Shown here: piece after piece, positions 25,380 to 32,780 of the stretch
Layout of the letters: every line of letters starts with the position of its first letter
Position numbering within the stretch: position 1 is the stretch's first letter
The notes under the pieces: generated by a model
Seen by the model: only the letters and a program-made list of their open reading frames with translations
Told to the model about the DNA's origin: nothing
Database searches by the model: none
Origin: a virus
DNA: 49,669 bases
IMG/VR virus record: IMGVR_UViG_3300037088_000785
Coordinates: 1-49,669 of that record
Reading direction: 5' to 3' (one strand)
Position numbers and translations under genes: made by a program

Positions 25380-27538
25380 TTAACTCAGGGTCGGCTGGGC
25401 GTAGACCATGCCGATCGCTGAGGGTTTGATCACTTTGCGGCCGAACACATGCAGACTCTTAATGAACCGACCGAAGGTGGTCTCGGGGTTGTCGATGTAA
25501 TTCGTCTCCGTGAACTGAGAGGCGAAGGTCAACCCGTATTTGTGGCCAAAGAGGCAGTAGAAGCACAGCTTCCCGGTTGTGGTGTCCACCCCGGCCGTCC
25601 CCGGTCCCTTCGGGAGAAGGTTGGAGGCGTAGAGGGTGAAGTTGAGCAGCCGGCCCAGGCGTCCGCTTCGGAGGGTGCTGGTCGCGTCCCCCATCATCGA
25701 AGCGTCTTTGATGTCGGAGGTCTTGAGCAGCATGGCCATGACTCTCGGCATGACGAAGAACCACTCATCATCGTCCGGGACGTTCTGCTCGCCCAGGACC
25801 GCTTCGCACATGGCCAGCAATTTGATGATGTTCGAAGTGGTGACTTCGTAGGGCGCACCCACGGTCCCCAGGTCGTACAGACCGGAGATGACTCCCGCGT
25901 TGGACCCGTAGTTGTTGGAATCGGGGAGAGCGGTGGAGTAGGGCGATTGGCCGCAGAAGTAGGCGAGAACATCGGTGTCGATCTTAACCTTCTCGTTCTT
26001 CGTGGCGTTGTCCGCCCATTGGGACATCAGATTGATGTCGCTCTGGTACTTGTCGATGGAATCGATCCCGAAATAGAAGTGCGTGCATTGGTCGATGTAC
26101 AGGGTCATCGCCGGGGATTCGATTCTGTCGGGGGGCTTTAACACCCCGCCTTTCTGGTATTCGTTGAGGTACACCGGCACGTCGCCCTCTGTGCGGATCT
26201 CCACTTGGGACCCCATACCCTTGATATCCGAAAATTCACTGTTATCGGCAGGCTCTTTATCCTGCCTTCTGTGTCTTTCAACACAGTCCAGACTATATCT
26301 TCTTTTTGCTTGACACCAAAATCGACTTCTGGTACCATACCTTTCATGCGTAGAACGGTGCCGATAGAAAAGGTGAGAAAACTTTCTGATTCCGGTTTGT
26401 GTGCTAAAGAAATCGCTGACAAACTCGGATTTAATCCGCACACTATTCACCGTATCGGCAGAGAACACGGCTTTGTCGTTGCTCGCTCCACGGTCGTTTC
26501 TTTCACAAAAGAATCGTTGGATAACGAGTACAGACGGTATAAGACCGTCCATGAAATCGCCCGCCGACATAATGTGAGTAACGCCACCATTCTTCGACAC
26601 ATGAAGATCCTTGGTATCAAATCCAACAGGAAGTTGGTTTCCTTCACCGAGGAGGAGTTGCAAAGGGAATACAGCCAAACTCGCTCTTCGTTGAAGATCT
26701 CTCGTAAATTTGGAGTGAGTAAAATCACCGTGCTTCGATGGATGAGAAAGTTCGGCATCGGGCGAAAGGTCAGGGTTGCCCCCGTAGAACAGGTTAGAGA
26801 ACTTTCGCTGAAAGGTCTTTCTGCATCCGAAATCGCAGCCGAGATCGGATTTACGGCCAATTATATTTGTGAGCTTGGCAGAAGAGAGAACATTCTCATC
26901 CCGGACAAGTTCCATCCGGGATACGCCTTTAAACACAAATATATCATGGTCCGAAAGCCCGATCATCCTTTTGCGGATTGCAAAGGATACGTTATGGCGC
27001 ATCGGCTTGTCATGGAAACGAAGCTCGGTAGGTATCTCACGCCCGACGAGGTTGTCCATCATATCAACGGAATCACTACGGATAACCGTCCTGAGAACTT
27101 GCAGGTGATGGACAGGTCCTCTCACTCCAAAATCCCCAAATTCCGGAGTCATTAAAGCAAAAAGTCCCGCGCTCGTGGAGATTTCTTCCGGTCTGGAATA
27201 CTTTCTCTGGTCGTTGAACCTTCCACTCATTCCTGAGAGGCTTGGCTGCTGATAACCCATTGTTTCATCCGCCAACTTTTCAAGCTCTTGACGTACACCG
27301 TCACCGGTCCCGCTTTGGCATGGCGGCTTTAGGGTGTTCCAGCAATTCACGGGATTTAACGAGGGCGAAATCATTATTTTAAATCACCCTCGTAATTCGT
27401 GTTGGAGATATGGGTGAGGACGGTCGCGGCGTACCATCTTTTGACGAGCTGGGTGGACCACTTGGCGGGAACAAATTTGCTTAAACTGGTCGGCCCATAA
27501 TCCGGATAGCCTACTGATCTGACAAACGATGTCGGCAT
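25380..27538 (-). CDS. Major capsid protein, interrupted by a group I intron (spliced 333 aa)
   Basis: The product is made of exon 1 (27538-27386, 51 codons, MPTSFVRSVGYPDYGPTSLS through THISNTNYEG) and exon 2 (26228-25380, 283 codons including stop, beginning DIKGMGSQVEIRTEGD). Exon 1 ends exactly on a codon and exon 2 begins on one, so the reading frame is kept only if the intron is removed; the open frame of exon 2 continues into the intron but lacks the normal N-terminus. ISNTNYEGDIKGMGSQVEIR across the join is the classic N-terminal arm of T7/P22-like coat proteins. Encoded after the scaffold and before the decoration-like gene. Confidence 0.85.
26310..26338 (+). promoter_or_regulatory. 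Sigma-70-type promoter for the antisense HNH gene
   Basis: TTGACA (26310-26315), 17 bases, TACCAT (26333-26338). The predicted transcription start (six to seven bases further) coincides with the ATG at 26346, which has no clear ribosome site, so the message may be leaderless. The -35 lies inside the 3' part of the intron. Confidence 0.55.
26346..27155 (+). CDS. Intron-borne HNH homing endonuclease, antisense to the capsid gene (269 aa)
   Basis: Residues about 205-262 form the HNH nuclease: GYVMAHRLVMETKLGRYL, then EVVHHINGITTDNRPENLQV with H238-H239-N241 and N247/N251. Before it lie four helix-turn-helix-like repeats, about 6-43, 55-92, 102-138 and 147-183 (KVRKLSDSGLCAKEIADKLG; VHEIARRHNVSNATILRHMK; LKISRKFGVSKITVLRWMRK; VRELSLKGLSASEIAAEIGF). 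HNH enzymes cut intron-less alleles to spread the intron. It runs opposite to the capsid gene from a promoter of its own at 26310-26338, and has no good ribosome site. The longer frame upstream is not supported. Confidence 0.85.
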   Translation: MRRTVPIEKVRKLSDSGLCAKEIADKLGFNPHTIHRIGREHGFVVARSTVVSFTKESLDNEYRRYKTVHEIARRHNVSNATILRHMKILGIKSNRKLVSFTEEELQREYSQTRSSLKISRKFGVSKITVLRWMRKFGIGRKVRVAPVEQVRELSLKGLSASEIAAEIGFTANYICELGRRENILIPDKFHPGYAFKHKYIMVRKPDHPFADCKGYVMAHRLVMETKLGRYLTPDEVVHHINGITTDNRPENLQVMDRSSHSKIPKFRSH

Positions 27539-27554
27539 GAACTACTCCTTTCTT

Positions 27555-28631
27555 TTATTCACTGGGCCCGGAATCCAATATTTTCCAGAGCTCGGCTTGG
27601 CGTTTGTCTGCTTCTTTATCTCTGCCTTCCCAGAGTCCCCGGCCAATCTCGCTGGCGAGCTTTTCCAGGTCCTCTTTGGCCTTCTTGACATCTTCCACTG
27701 TGATCTTTTTGGATCCAAGATCTTGCCTGTTGGCGGCCCCGCTTCCCGCGGGAGCGCCCAGGCGCCGTTCGAGCTTTTCTTTGTTGGGGGACGACTTGAG
27801 CTTGTCGGGGATAGGTGCTTTCGTGAAGGCGTCGAGGTACTTCAGAACTCTTCCGGCATTCAGCTTCTTGAACGCTTCGGTTAGAAAGTCATACCGGGTG
27901 TACCCGGACATTCCTTCCTCTTCGTTCAGAAACTCTCCAAATTTGGGGTCAACCCGGATCTGTTCGTAATTCGGGAATTTCTCAAAGATGGAGTTCCAGA
28001 AGATTTCCTCTCGGCTCATCCCGATAGACTTGGTGACTTCCCCTCTGAGGTTTTTGATTTCTTCCTCATGCTCGGTCTTGATCGTCCCGACGGTCTCTTC
28101 CATGGCGCCCAAGAGCTTCTCGTAGACTTCCGGTGTGAACTCGTCCTGGAGAGCCTTCATCTTGGGATTGTCCCGGAGAGACTTTTTCTGTTGGGGCTCA
28201 GGCTTCTTAGCCTGAAGCATCTGGATCTGCTCCCGCAGAAGATTGTTTTGCTCCACGAGGCCGTTGACCTGGGTTCGGAGGTCGGGGCCGCGCTCCTTAT
28301 CGTACTTCCCTTTGAGCACGTTGAATTGGTGCTGGAGGTCTTCGAAGTCTTTCTTGGGGACGGTTTCCCCTACATGGGATTCCGCTTCCAGCCTTTGCCT
28401 TTCGGATTCCTCTTCTTCGGCCTTGAGATCCTCGACGGTCTTACCCGTCTTCTCGGCCTCAACTTCCAGGCGTTGCTTCTCGGCTTCTTCTTCGGCCTTC
28501 AGCTCCTCTTCGCTTTTCTCTCCTTCCTTCCGGTTCCAGTTCTTTTCGGTGTCCTCGACCTGCTGGCGAATCGGGCCGGGCAGGGGTAGAGCAAATCTTT
28601 CTTCTGTGCTTACGGGTGCGGGAGTTGCCAT
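27555..28631 (-). CDS. Capsid scaffolding protein candidate (358 aa)
   Basis: Highly charged Glu/Lys-rich protein of the kind encoded between portal and coat gene. Residues 30-90 are acidic coiled coil (EELKAEEEAEKQRLEVEAEK), residues about 95-150 carry heptads (FEDLQHQFNVLKGKYDKERG), and residues about 200-260 form a less charged helical part. The second ATG (MATPAPVS) is preferred: AAGGAG sits eight bases upstream of it but only two from the first. Scaffold proteins guide coat assembly and then leave; no protease motif is visible here. Confidence 0.75.
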   Translation of the reverse strand: MATPAPVSTEERFALPLPGPIRQQVEDTEKNWNRKEGEKSEEELKAEEEAEKQRLEVEAEKTGKTVEDLKAEEEESERQRLEAESHVGETVPKKDFEDLQHQFNVLKGKYDKERGPDLRTQVNGLVEQNNLLREQIQMLQAKKPEPQQKKSLRDNPKMKALQDEFTPEVYEKLLGAMEETVGTIKTEHEEEIKNLRGEVTKSIGMSREEIFWNSIFEKFPNYEQIRVDPKFGEFLNEEEGMSGYTRYDFLTEAFKKLNAGRVLKYLDAFTKAPIPDKLKSSPNKEKLERRLGAPAGSGAANRQDLGSKKITVEDVKKAKEDLEKLASEIGRGLWEGRDKEADKRQAELWKILDSGPSE

Positions 28632-28745
28632 TTTCATTTCTCCTTTGGGAGCCGACTTTACGGTCTTCCCTTTTTTTATTTTTGCGAGCCTGCCCGGGGA
28701 GCCATTCGGTATTCCCCGCGGTCTTCGCTTATTTCAGGCCCCACT

Positions 28746-29006
28746 TTAGAGAATCTGGGGAGACCTGTCAACGAATTTATTATTCCCGGCCTGGTCAATG
28801 TCTCTCAATAATTGCCTTGCGTTGTCGATGGTATCGATGATCTGCACAAGCTGATAAGCCATGCCTCTCGAAACTCCGCTGTCGGGGATTTCGAGAGAAG
28901 GCTTGAGGCTGTCCTTGAGCCATTTCCGAATGGTGGGCCATGCATCCCCCCCTTCGGTGTTCAGCTTATTGAATGCGACCAAAACTTCGCGGGTTGGGTC
29001 GATCAT
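28746..29006 (-). CDS. Small helical protein (86 aa) upstream of the scaffold
   Basis: Start at MIDPTREVLVAFNKLNTEGG, with AAGGGAG five bases upstream; the longer frame shadows the preceding gene. The product is helical and amphipathic (YQLVQIIDTIDNARQLLRDI). It lies between a secreted small protein and the scaffold gene. Unidentified; size and place would fit a head-completion or minor head protein. Confidence 0.55.
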   Translation of the reverse strand: MIDPTREVLVAFNKLNTEGGDAWPTIRKWLKDSLKPSLEIPDSGVSRGMAYQLVQIIDTIDNARQLLRDIDQAGNNKFVDRSPQIL

Positions 29007-29098
29007 CTTTTCTCCCTTAAAAAATCTTCTTCTGACGTGCGATGTCATAAACTCCGATTGATGGGCCAGGGGCCCCAGGCCACGGAGAAATGAGTCCG

Positions 29099-29311
29099 TC
29101 AAGGTCCGTCCATGTCCCCGTTCCCGCTGATCGTCCCGCCGCCTCCTCCCGTACCGCAGACCCATGTATTCGTGGAGGTCTGCCAGGTGGGCACTTGGCC
29201 ATTGGTACATCCCGAAGGAAGCTGCCCCGGGTAAACGATAACCCCCGCTGCCCAAGCCGGGGATGCAGTGAACAGGAGCAGGGCCAAAATTAAGAATATC
29301 CCCTTTTTCAT
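29099..29311 (-). CDS. Small secreted or lipoprotein-like protein (70 aa)
   Basis: MKKGIFLILALLLFTASPAW is a clear signal peptide, and the mature part contains two Cys (PSGCTNGQVPTWQTSTNTWV, then CG) and a Gly run. The cysteines could pair in the periplasm. Ribosome site GGGAGG before the ATG. Such small exported proteins beside head genes are often superinfection or tail-surface factors; nothing specific is recognised. A second frame extends past its end (see findings). Confidence 0.6.
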   Translation of the reverse strand: MKKGIFLILALLLFTASPAWAAGVIVYPGQLPSGCTNGQVPTWQTSTNTWVCGTGGGGGTISGNGDMDGP

Positions 29312-29313
29312 TT

Positions 29314-29691
29314 CTACCTCCCGCTCTGATAGAAAGCGTCTGGCCGGTAAACGATATCCACCGTCACGCTCCCGATCAGGCCGCTCACTCCATCAAGAAC
29401 GACCGTGGCCGTTTCCTGCTCGACCAACGGGGCCTCTTCGGTCGGATAGATGGTGTAGTAATAAATCCCCGATCCGGACTTGACGAGGGCGCCTTGCGAC
29501 ATCAGCGCAATTCCGTCTTTGTTGTAAAGCGTCACGGTGGCCGAAGGGTTGTTCGTCCAGACGGGGATGCCGACGTAAAGGCAGATGACATCACCGAAAA
29601 ACACTCCGGCGTTTTGACTGATCTTGAGCGAAGTAGCTGTTAGGCTGCTCGCCGTGAAAGGAAGAACGATGCGTGGCACCTGTTTGGCCAT
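29314..29691 (-). CDS. Hypothetical head/neck protein (125 aa)
   Basis: Start at MAKQVPRIVLPFTASSLTAT with GGAGGGTAAG before the ATG; the portal stop lies inside that ribosome site. The product is beta-rich (VFFGDVICLYVGIPVW, GIYYYTIYPTEEAPLVEQ) and has no signal peptide or catalytic motif. Encoded immediately after the portal gene in transcription order, so a head-neck or decoration role is likely. Family not recognised. Confidence 0.55.
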   Translation of the reverse strand: MAKQVPRIVLPFTASSLTATSLKISQNAGVFFGDVICLYVGIPVWTNNPSATVTLYNKDGIALMSQGALVKSGSGIYYYTIYPTEEAPLVEQETATVVLDGVSGLIGSVTVDIVYRPDAFYQSGR

Positions 29692-29692
29692 C

Positions 29693-31798
29693 TTACCCTC
29701 CTTGTTGTGCTGGCCCCGTCGGGGCTGTTCTCGTATCCACTCCCTGCGTCGGGTTGCCCGCGGCATCAAGCCGTTGTTCTCCCGGTGCGGGAGCGTGTTC
29801 CTTTTCCGCTCCCGGCAAAGGCTTCACCATATCCTCTTCCGGAATCAGCTTGTCAACGTCCAGGTGCATCCTTTTTGCCGTCTCCTGCTGGAGGTATCTC
29901 CGCCCCTGCATCCCCTGGATCTGAGCATCAATCGGGTTTGCGGTAGTCCGCATGAACTCCGTCAGGCGTATGGCCTCTTGCTCTTTTGCCATCACTATCT
30001 GAGATCCTCGGGCCACGATCTTCACGTCCCCGATATATTCAAGGGCATCGTCCAGATCGAAGTTGTCCCAATAGAGCGCCATGATCGAGGGCTGGATGAT
30101 GTACTCGTCAAACTCCCCCATCACGTCCTCGATGCCCACGCTCGCCGTCCCCAGGAACATGGAGAGTCCGGAAGCCGTCGTCGTTGCCCCGCCGCCACTC
30201 CTCTCCCCATGGGCTGCTCCCATGACCCCCGACCCGGAATCGGTATCGTCCTTAAAGGACTTGAAAACCGTCAAAAGCTCTTGAGCATGCATTTCGGGCT
30301 GGTAGAATTCCAGGAGCTTCTGATCCCCTGTCTGAAAGAGCTTGCGGACGAAGGGCCAAATCTTCCAAGGAGTGATCTTCGTGGGAGGGGCGCTCCCGGG
30401 GGGAAGGGTTCCTGTGTCAAAGGCTACCTGGGGTCCACTGGCCATCCCAATATTATTCTGCAGGGCCCGTGCCGCTTGAGCGCAAATTTGCTGCGAATCA
30501 GGGATCGCTTCCGGGAGTCCCCTGCCCCAGAAGGCCCCCTTCTCTCCGATGTATGAAGCCTTGTAGTAGGGCTTGAGCCCCAGGGGGTTCTCGTTGATCG
30601 TTACCTTGAGTACCCACCGGTCAATCAGCAGCACGACGACGTTGTAATCGAAGTCCTTGTCGATCTCTTTCCCGAAGACATCGGCAACGGTTTTCCCGTC
30701 CGTGAGTTTGCTTTGCGCCCAATCGATCAGCTTTTGGCCGGAAATGGCATCATGGTACTCTAGGGCCTCGATCTCGTCCCAATCGTAATATTGGGAAACC
30801 TCGACTCCTTCCGCCCTCTTCCGCTCGACATCTTTGGTGCTCCAGGTCCATTCGTGAAGGGAGGCATCGTGGTAGTGGGCCAGAACTTCCCGGATGGCCT
30901 CCTCATCGAAATACTCCATGTCGATCATGTTCTGGATGTCGGTTCGTTTGTACCGGATTCGCTCGATGAGGCCGCCCTTGTTGATGTCGGAAACCCCCGG
31001 GAGAGGGAAGATATCGAAAGGGCTGGGAGCCTCCCATTCGGGGATGATCTCTTCCTTCACCCCGGCGATGGCCTTCCCGGAATTGGACGGTTTGAGCGTC
31101 CGGACTTTTTTCTTCCGGTAGACTGGCCCCTTGAGGATACAGGCCTTCAGCTTTATGAAGTCCTCGACCGCATCGTTCATGGCGCGGTAATACCCGCCCT
31201 CGATGAGCTGGTCCTCGAGCTTGTCCTCCATCATCTTCGATTTCTGTTGGGCCATTTCTTTTTGGATGGACAGGAATTTCTTTTTGAACTTGGGGACCAT
31301 CTCCGTGATCTGCTGCTGGAGCTTATGGGGGTCGATGTTCTGCCCCTGCCCGGACGCGAGCTGCTCGGTGTACCATTTCTGCACTTCCCCCATCATGGTC
31401 ATCTCGGCCGCCCTCTCGGCTTCCGGGGTGAGGGTGGGGACTGGCGTGGGCTCGATCGTCCAGGGCTTTTCTTTGAACACCTTTCGGATGACTGCGATGG
31501 CGGCCCGGCACTTCCGGTCTGTGATGAGCGGGTAGATGTCAGACCCGAGCTGTTGGATGGCCGTGAGTTTGTCGGGCTCATAAACTCCCCGGATCTGATT
31601 CAAGTTTTTTACCATCTGCTCATGGATGAGGTTCTTGTCCCAGACGGCCTTCTCCCAGGCCTGGCGGACATGGGCAGCGAGCTCGTCTTTGAACACAGGG
31701 GTGAGCTCGGAGGTTTCGGCAAGATCCTTCTCGTGAAGGGCTTTGTCTTGGGTCTTTTTATCTATGTCGGCGTTCGTCTCTCGATTGATGATTGCCAT
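29693..31798 (-). CDS. Portal protein (701 aa)
   Basis: Portal of the podovirus type: long, with the stem-crown features EWEAPSPFDIFPLPGVSDIN, ENPLGLKPYYKASYIGEKGA then FWGRGLPEAIPDSQQICAQA, and a polar C-terminal tail ending in APAPGEQRLDAAGNPTQG. Portals form the ring through which DNA enters the head. ATG chosen because it overlaps the upstream stop (TAATG); an alternative TTG three codons earlier is less supported. The size is close to P22-like portals. Genes before it encode a 221-residue unknown and two tiny basic proteins, and the terminase. Confidence 0.85.
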   Translation of the reverse strand: MAIINRETNADIDKKTQDKALHEKDLAETSELTPVFKDELAAHVRQAWEKAVWDKNLIHEQMVKNLNQIRGVYEPDKLTAIQQLGSDIYPLITDRKCRAAIAVIRKVFKEKPWTIEPTPVPTLTPEAERAAEMTMMGEVQKWYTEQLASGQGQNIDPHKLQQQITEMVPKFKKKFLSIQKEMAQQKSKMMEDKLEDQLIEGGYYRAMNDAVEDFIKLKACILKGPVYRKKKVRTLKPSNSGKAIAGVKEEIIPEWEAPSPFDIFPLPGVSDINKGGLIERIRYKRTDIQNMIDMEYFDEEAIREVLAHYHDASLHEWTWSTKDVERKRAEGVEVSQYYDWDEIEALEYHDAISGQKLIDWAQSKLTDGKTVADVFGKEIDKDFDYNVVVLLIDRWVLKVTINENPLGLKPYYKASYIGEKGAFWGRGLPEAIPDSQQICAQAARALQNNIGMASGPQVAFDTGTLPPGSAPPTKITPWKIWPFVRKLFQTGDQKLLEFYQPEMHAQELLTVFKSFKDDTDSGSGVMGAAHGERSGGGATTTASGLSMFLGTASVGIEDVMGEFDEYIIQPSIMALYWDNFDLDDALEYIGDVKIVARGSQIVMAKEQEAIRLTEFMRTTANPIDAQIQGMQGRRYLQQETAKRMHLDVDKLIPEEDMVKPLPGAEKEHAPAPGEQRLDAAGNPTQGVDTRTAPTGPAQQGG

Positions 31799-32463
31799 TA
31801 TGTCCAAGCCTCCGTGGGCAGGTCTTTAGTCTGGGTTGCCGCAGCGGCCCCCTGTCCCACCGGGTCGGCAGCCTCAAAGGAAGCGAGAACGTATCTCAGG
31901 CCGTTGATCGCCCAAAACTTCTCCGTCGCATAGCCTCGGATTTTGAGATCGTCCGTCTTGATTTCCCGGAGCTGGGAGCGCACGATGGAATCTTTTGGAA
32001 GCGTGAGGCCCCCTTTGATCTCCCGCAGCCACTTGGCGATGATTCTTTCCCCCTGGATGAAGTTGTCGGCGTAGGGCGCCGGCCGGAGAACGAACTCCTG
32101 GGAGGATCTTTCCTGTCTCCAGAACATATCGACCTGCTCGATGAAGGAATGATTGCTCGAAGAAAAGTCCGTCCAGACCTCGACGGCCTGATATAGTCCC
32201 ATGCGGTCGAAGATGGTCTGGAGAAGCTGGAAGGTCGTTGTGAAAGAGAAGTCTTCGAGGAGGCGGAGCCCCCGGTGGCCGGTAACCAGTCTGCGTTGCT
32301 CCTGGCCCACAAGGCAGAAATAGCCACCGGGATTGCTCCCGCTGGGTGCAGCCAACCCGCACCGGACGGAGCGGATTGGGGTCTTGATATGATCTGCGTC
32401 CTCGATCTCGATGTAGCCAGGGAAATAATTGACGAGGAACGCAGCCGGGGGCTTTGCGGTCAC
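31798..32463 (-). CDS. Hypothetical protein between terminase and portal (221 aa)
   Basis: GTG start with AGGGGG upstream, and the stop overlaps the portal ATG. Residues about 70-185 look like a mixed alpha/beta domain (GLRLLEDFSFTTTFQLLQTI; WTDFSSSNHSFIEQVDMFWR; FVLRPAPYADNFIQGERIIA). No recognised motif. An accessory packaging or nuclease-like role is possible from position only. Confidence 0.55.
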   Translation of the reverse strand: MTAKPPAAFLVNYFPGYIEIEDADHIKTPIRSVRCGLAAPSGSNPGGYFCLVGQEQRRLVTGHRGLRLLEDFSFTTTFQLLQTIFDRMGLYQAVEVWTDFSSSNHSFIEQVDMFWRQERSSQEFVLRPAPYADNFIQGERIIAKWLREIKGGLTLPKDSIVRSQLREIKTDDLKIRGYATEKFWAINGLRYVLASFEAADPVGQGAAAATQTKDLPTEAWT

Positions 32464-32471
32464 AAGGCCCC

Positions 32472-32612
32472 CTATTTATGCCCTTTGCGCTGGCTGTGCT
32501 TTCCCCCCATGGGCTTCGGATCGGCCTTGCTCACGTTGGGGTTCGGAGAATACCCCTGCCTGCCGGAAACTGTCGCGCCGCCTTTGGCTTTCGGTCCAAC
32601 GTGCTTCTTCAT
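32472..32612 (-). CDS. Small basic protein (46 aa)
   Basis: A short frame with AGGAGG five bases before the ATG, product MKKHVGPKAKGGATVSGRQG then YSPNPNVSKADPKPMGGKHSQ ending in RKGHK. It is Lys/Gly-rich and has no acidic patch. The stop lies nine bases before the next gene. It could be a DNA-binding or packaging accessory protein; unrecognised. Strong ribosome site supports it. Confidence 0.5.
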   Translation of the reverse strand: MKKHVGPKAKGGATVSGRQGYSPNPNVSKADPKPMGGKHSQRKGHK

Positions 32613-32631
32613 AAGAACCTCCTGTCCTTTC

Positions 32632-32766
32632 TTAAAGCGTTTTCGCCGGCCCTGCCGTCCGGGATGTCCCGCCGCTGCCGGATTCGTGGCTGGCCTTCTT
32701 CGGGGCCTTGTCGCCCTTCTTGGTCACTCCGGGTGTTGCCGTTTTCTTCTTGGGCTGCACTTTCAT
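32632..32766 (-). CDS. Small Lys-rich protein (44 aa)
   Basis: Product MKVQPKKKTATPGVTKKGDK then APKKASHESGSGGTSRTAGP, highly basic and disordered. AAGGGGG before the ATG. It lies 15 bases downstream of the terminase stop in transcription order and is followed by another small basic protein. Function unknown. Confidence 0.5.
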   Translation of the reverse strand: MKVQPKKKTATPGVTKKGDKAPKKASHESGSGGTSRTAGPAKTL

Positions 32767-32780
32767 GTTCTCACCCCCTT

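Larger units (their letters stand above)
26229..27385 (-). ncRNA. Group I intron in the major capsid gene
   Basis: Read on the minus strand, exon 1 ends CGAGGGT and the intron guide at 27366-27360 reads GCCCTCG, giving a seven-pair P1 helix with the required terminal U.G pair at the splice site. The core follows: AATTGCTGGAACACCCT (P-type), ATCAGCAGCCAAG (Q/R-type) and GGTTCAACGACC (S-type), and the 3' half has AAGATATAGTCTGG. P7 can form between CCAGA (27210-27206) and TCTGG (26292-26288). The intron ends in G at 26229. Length about 1,157 bases, because the antisense HNH gene lies between the P7 strands. Confidence 0.85.

Noticed and set aside
25380-27374. Single 664-aa coat protein
   Set aside because: Its first about 380 residues are intron sequence; the typical coat N-terminus is in exon 1 in another frame.
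30791-31933. Plus-strand 380-aa frame opposite the portal gene
   Set aside because: Antisense shadow of the portal; Leu/Asp/Gly-rich with no domain.
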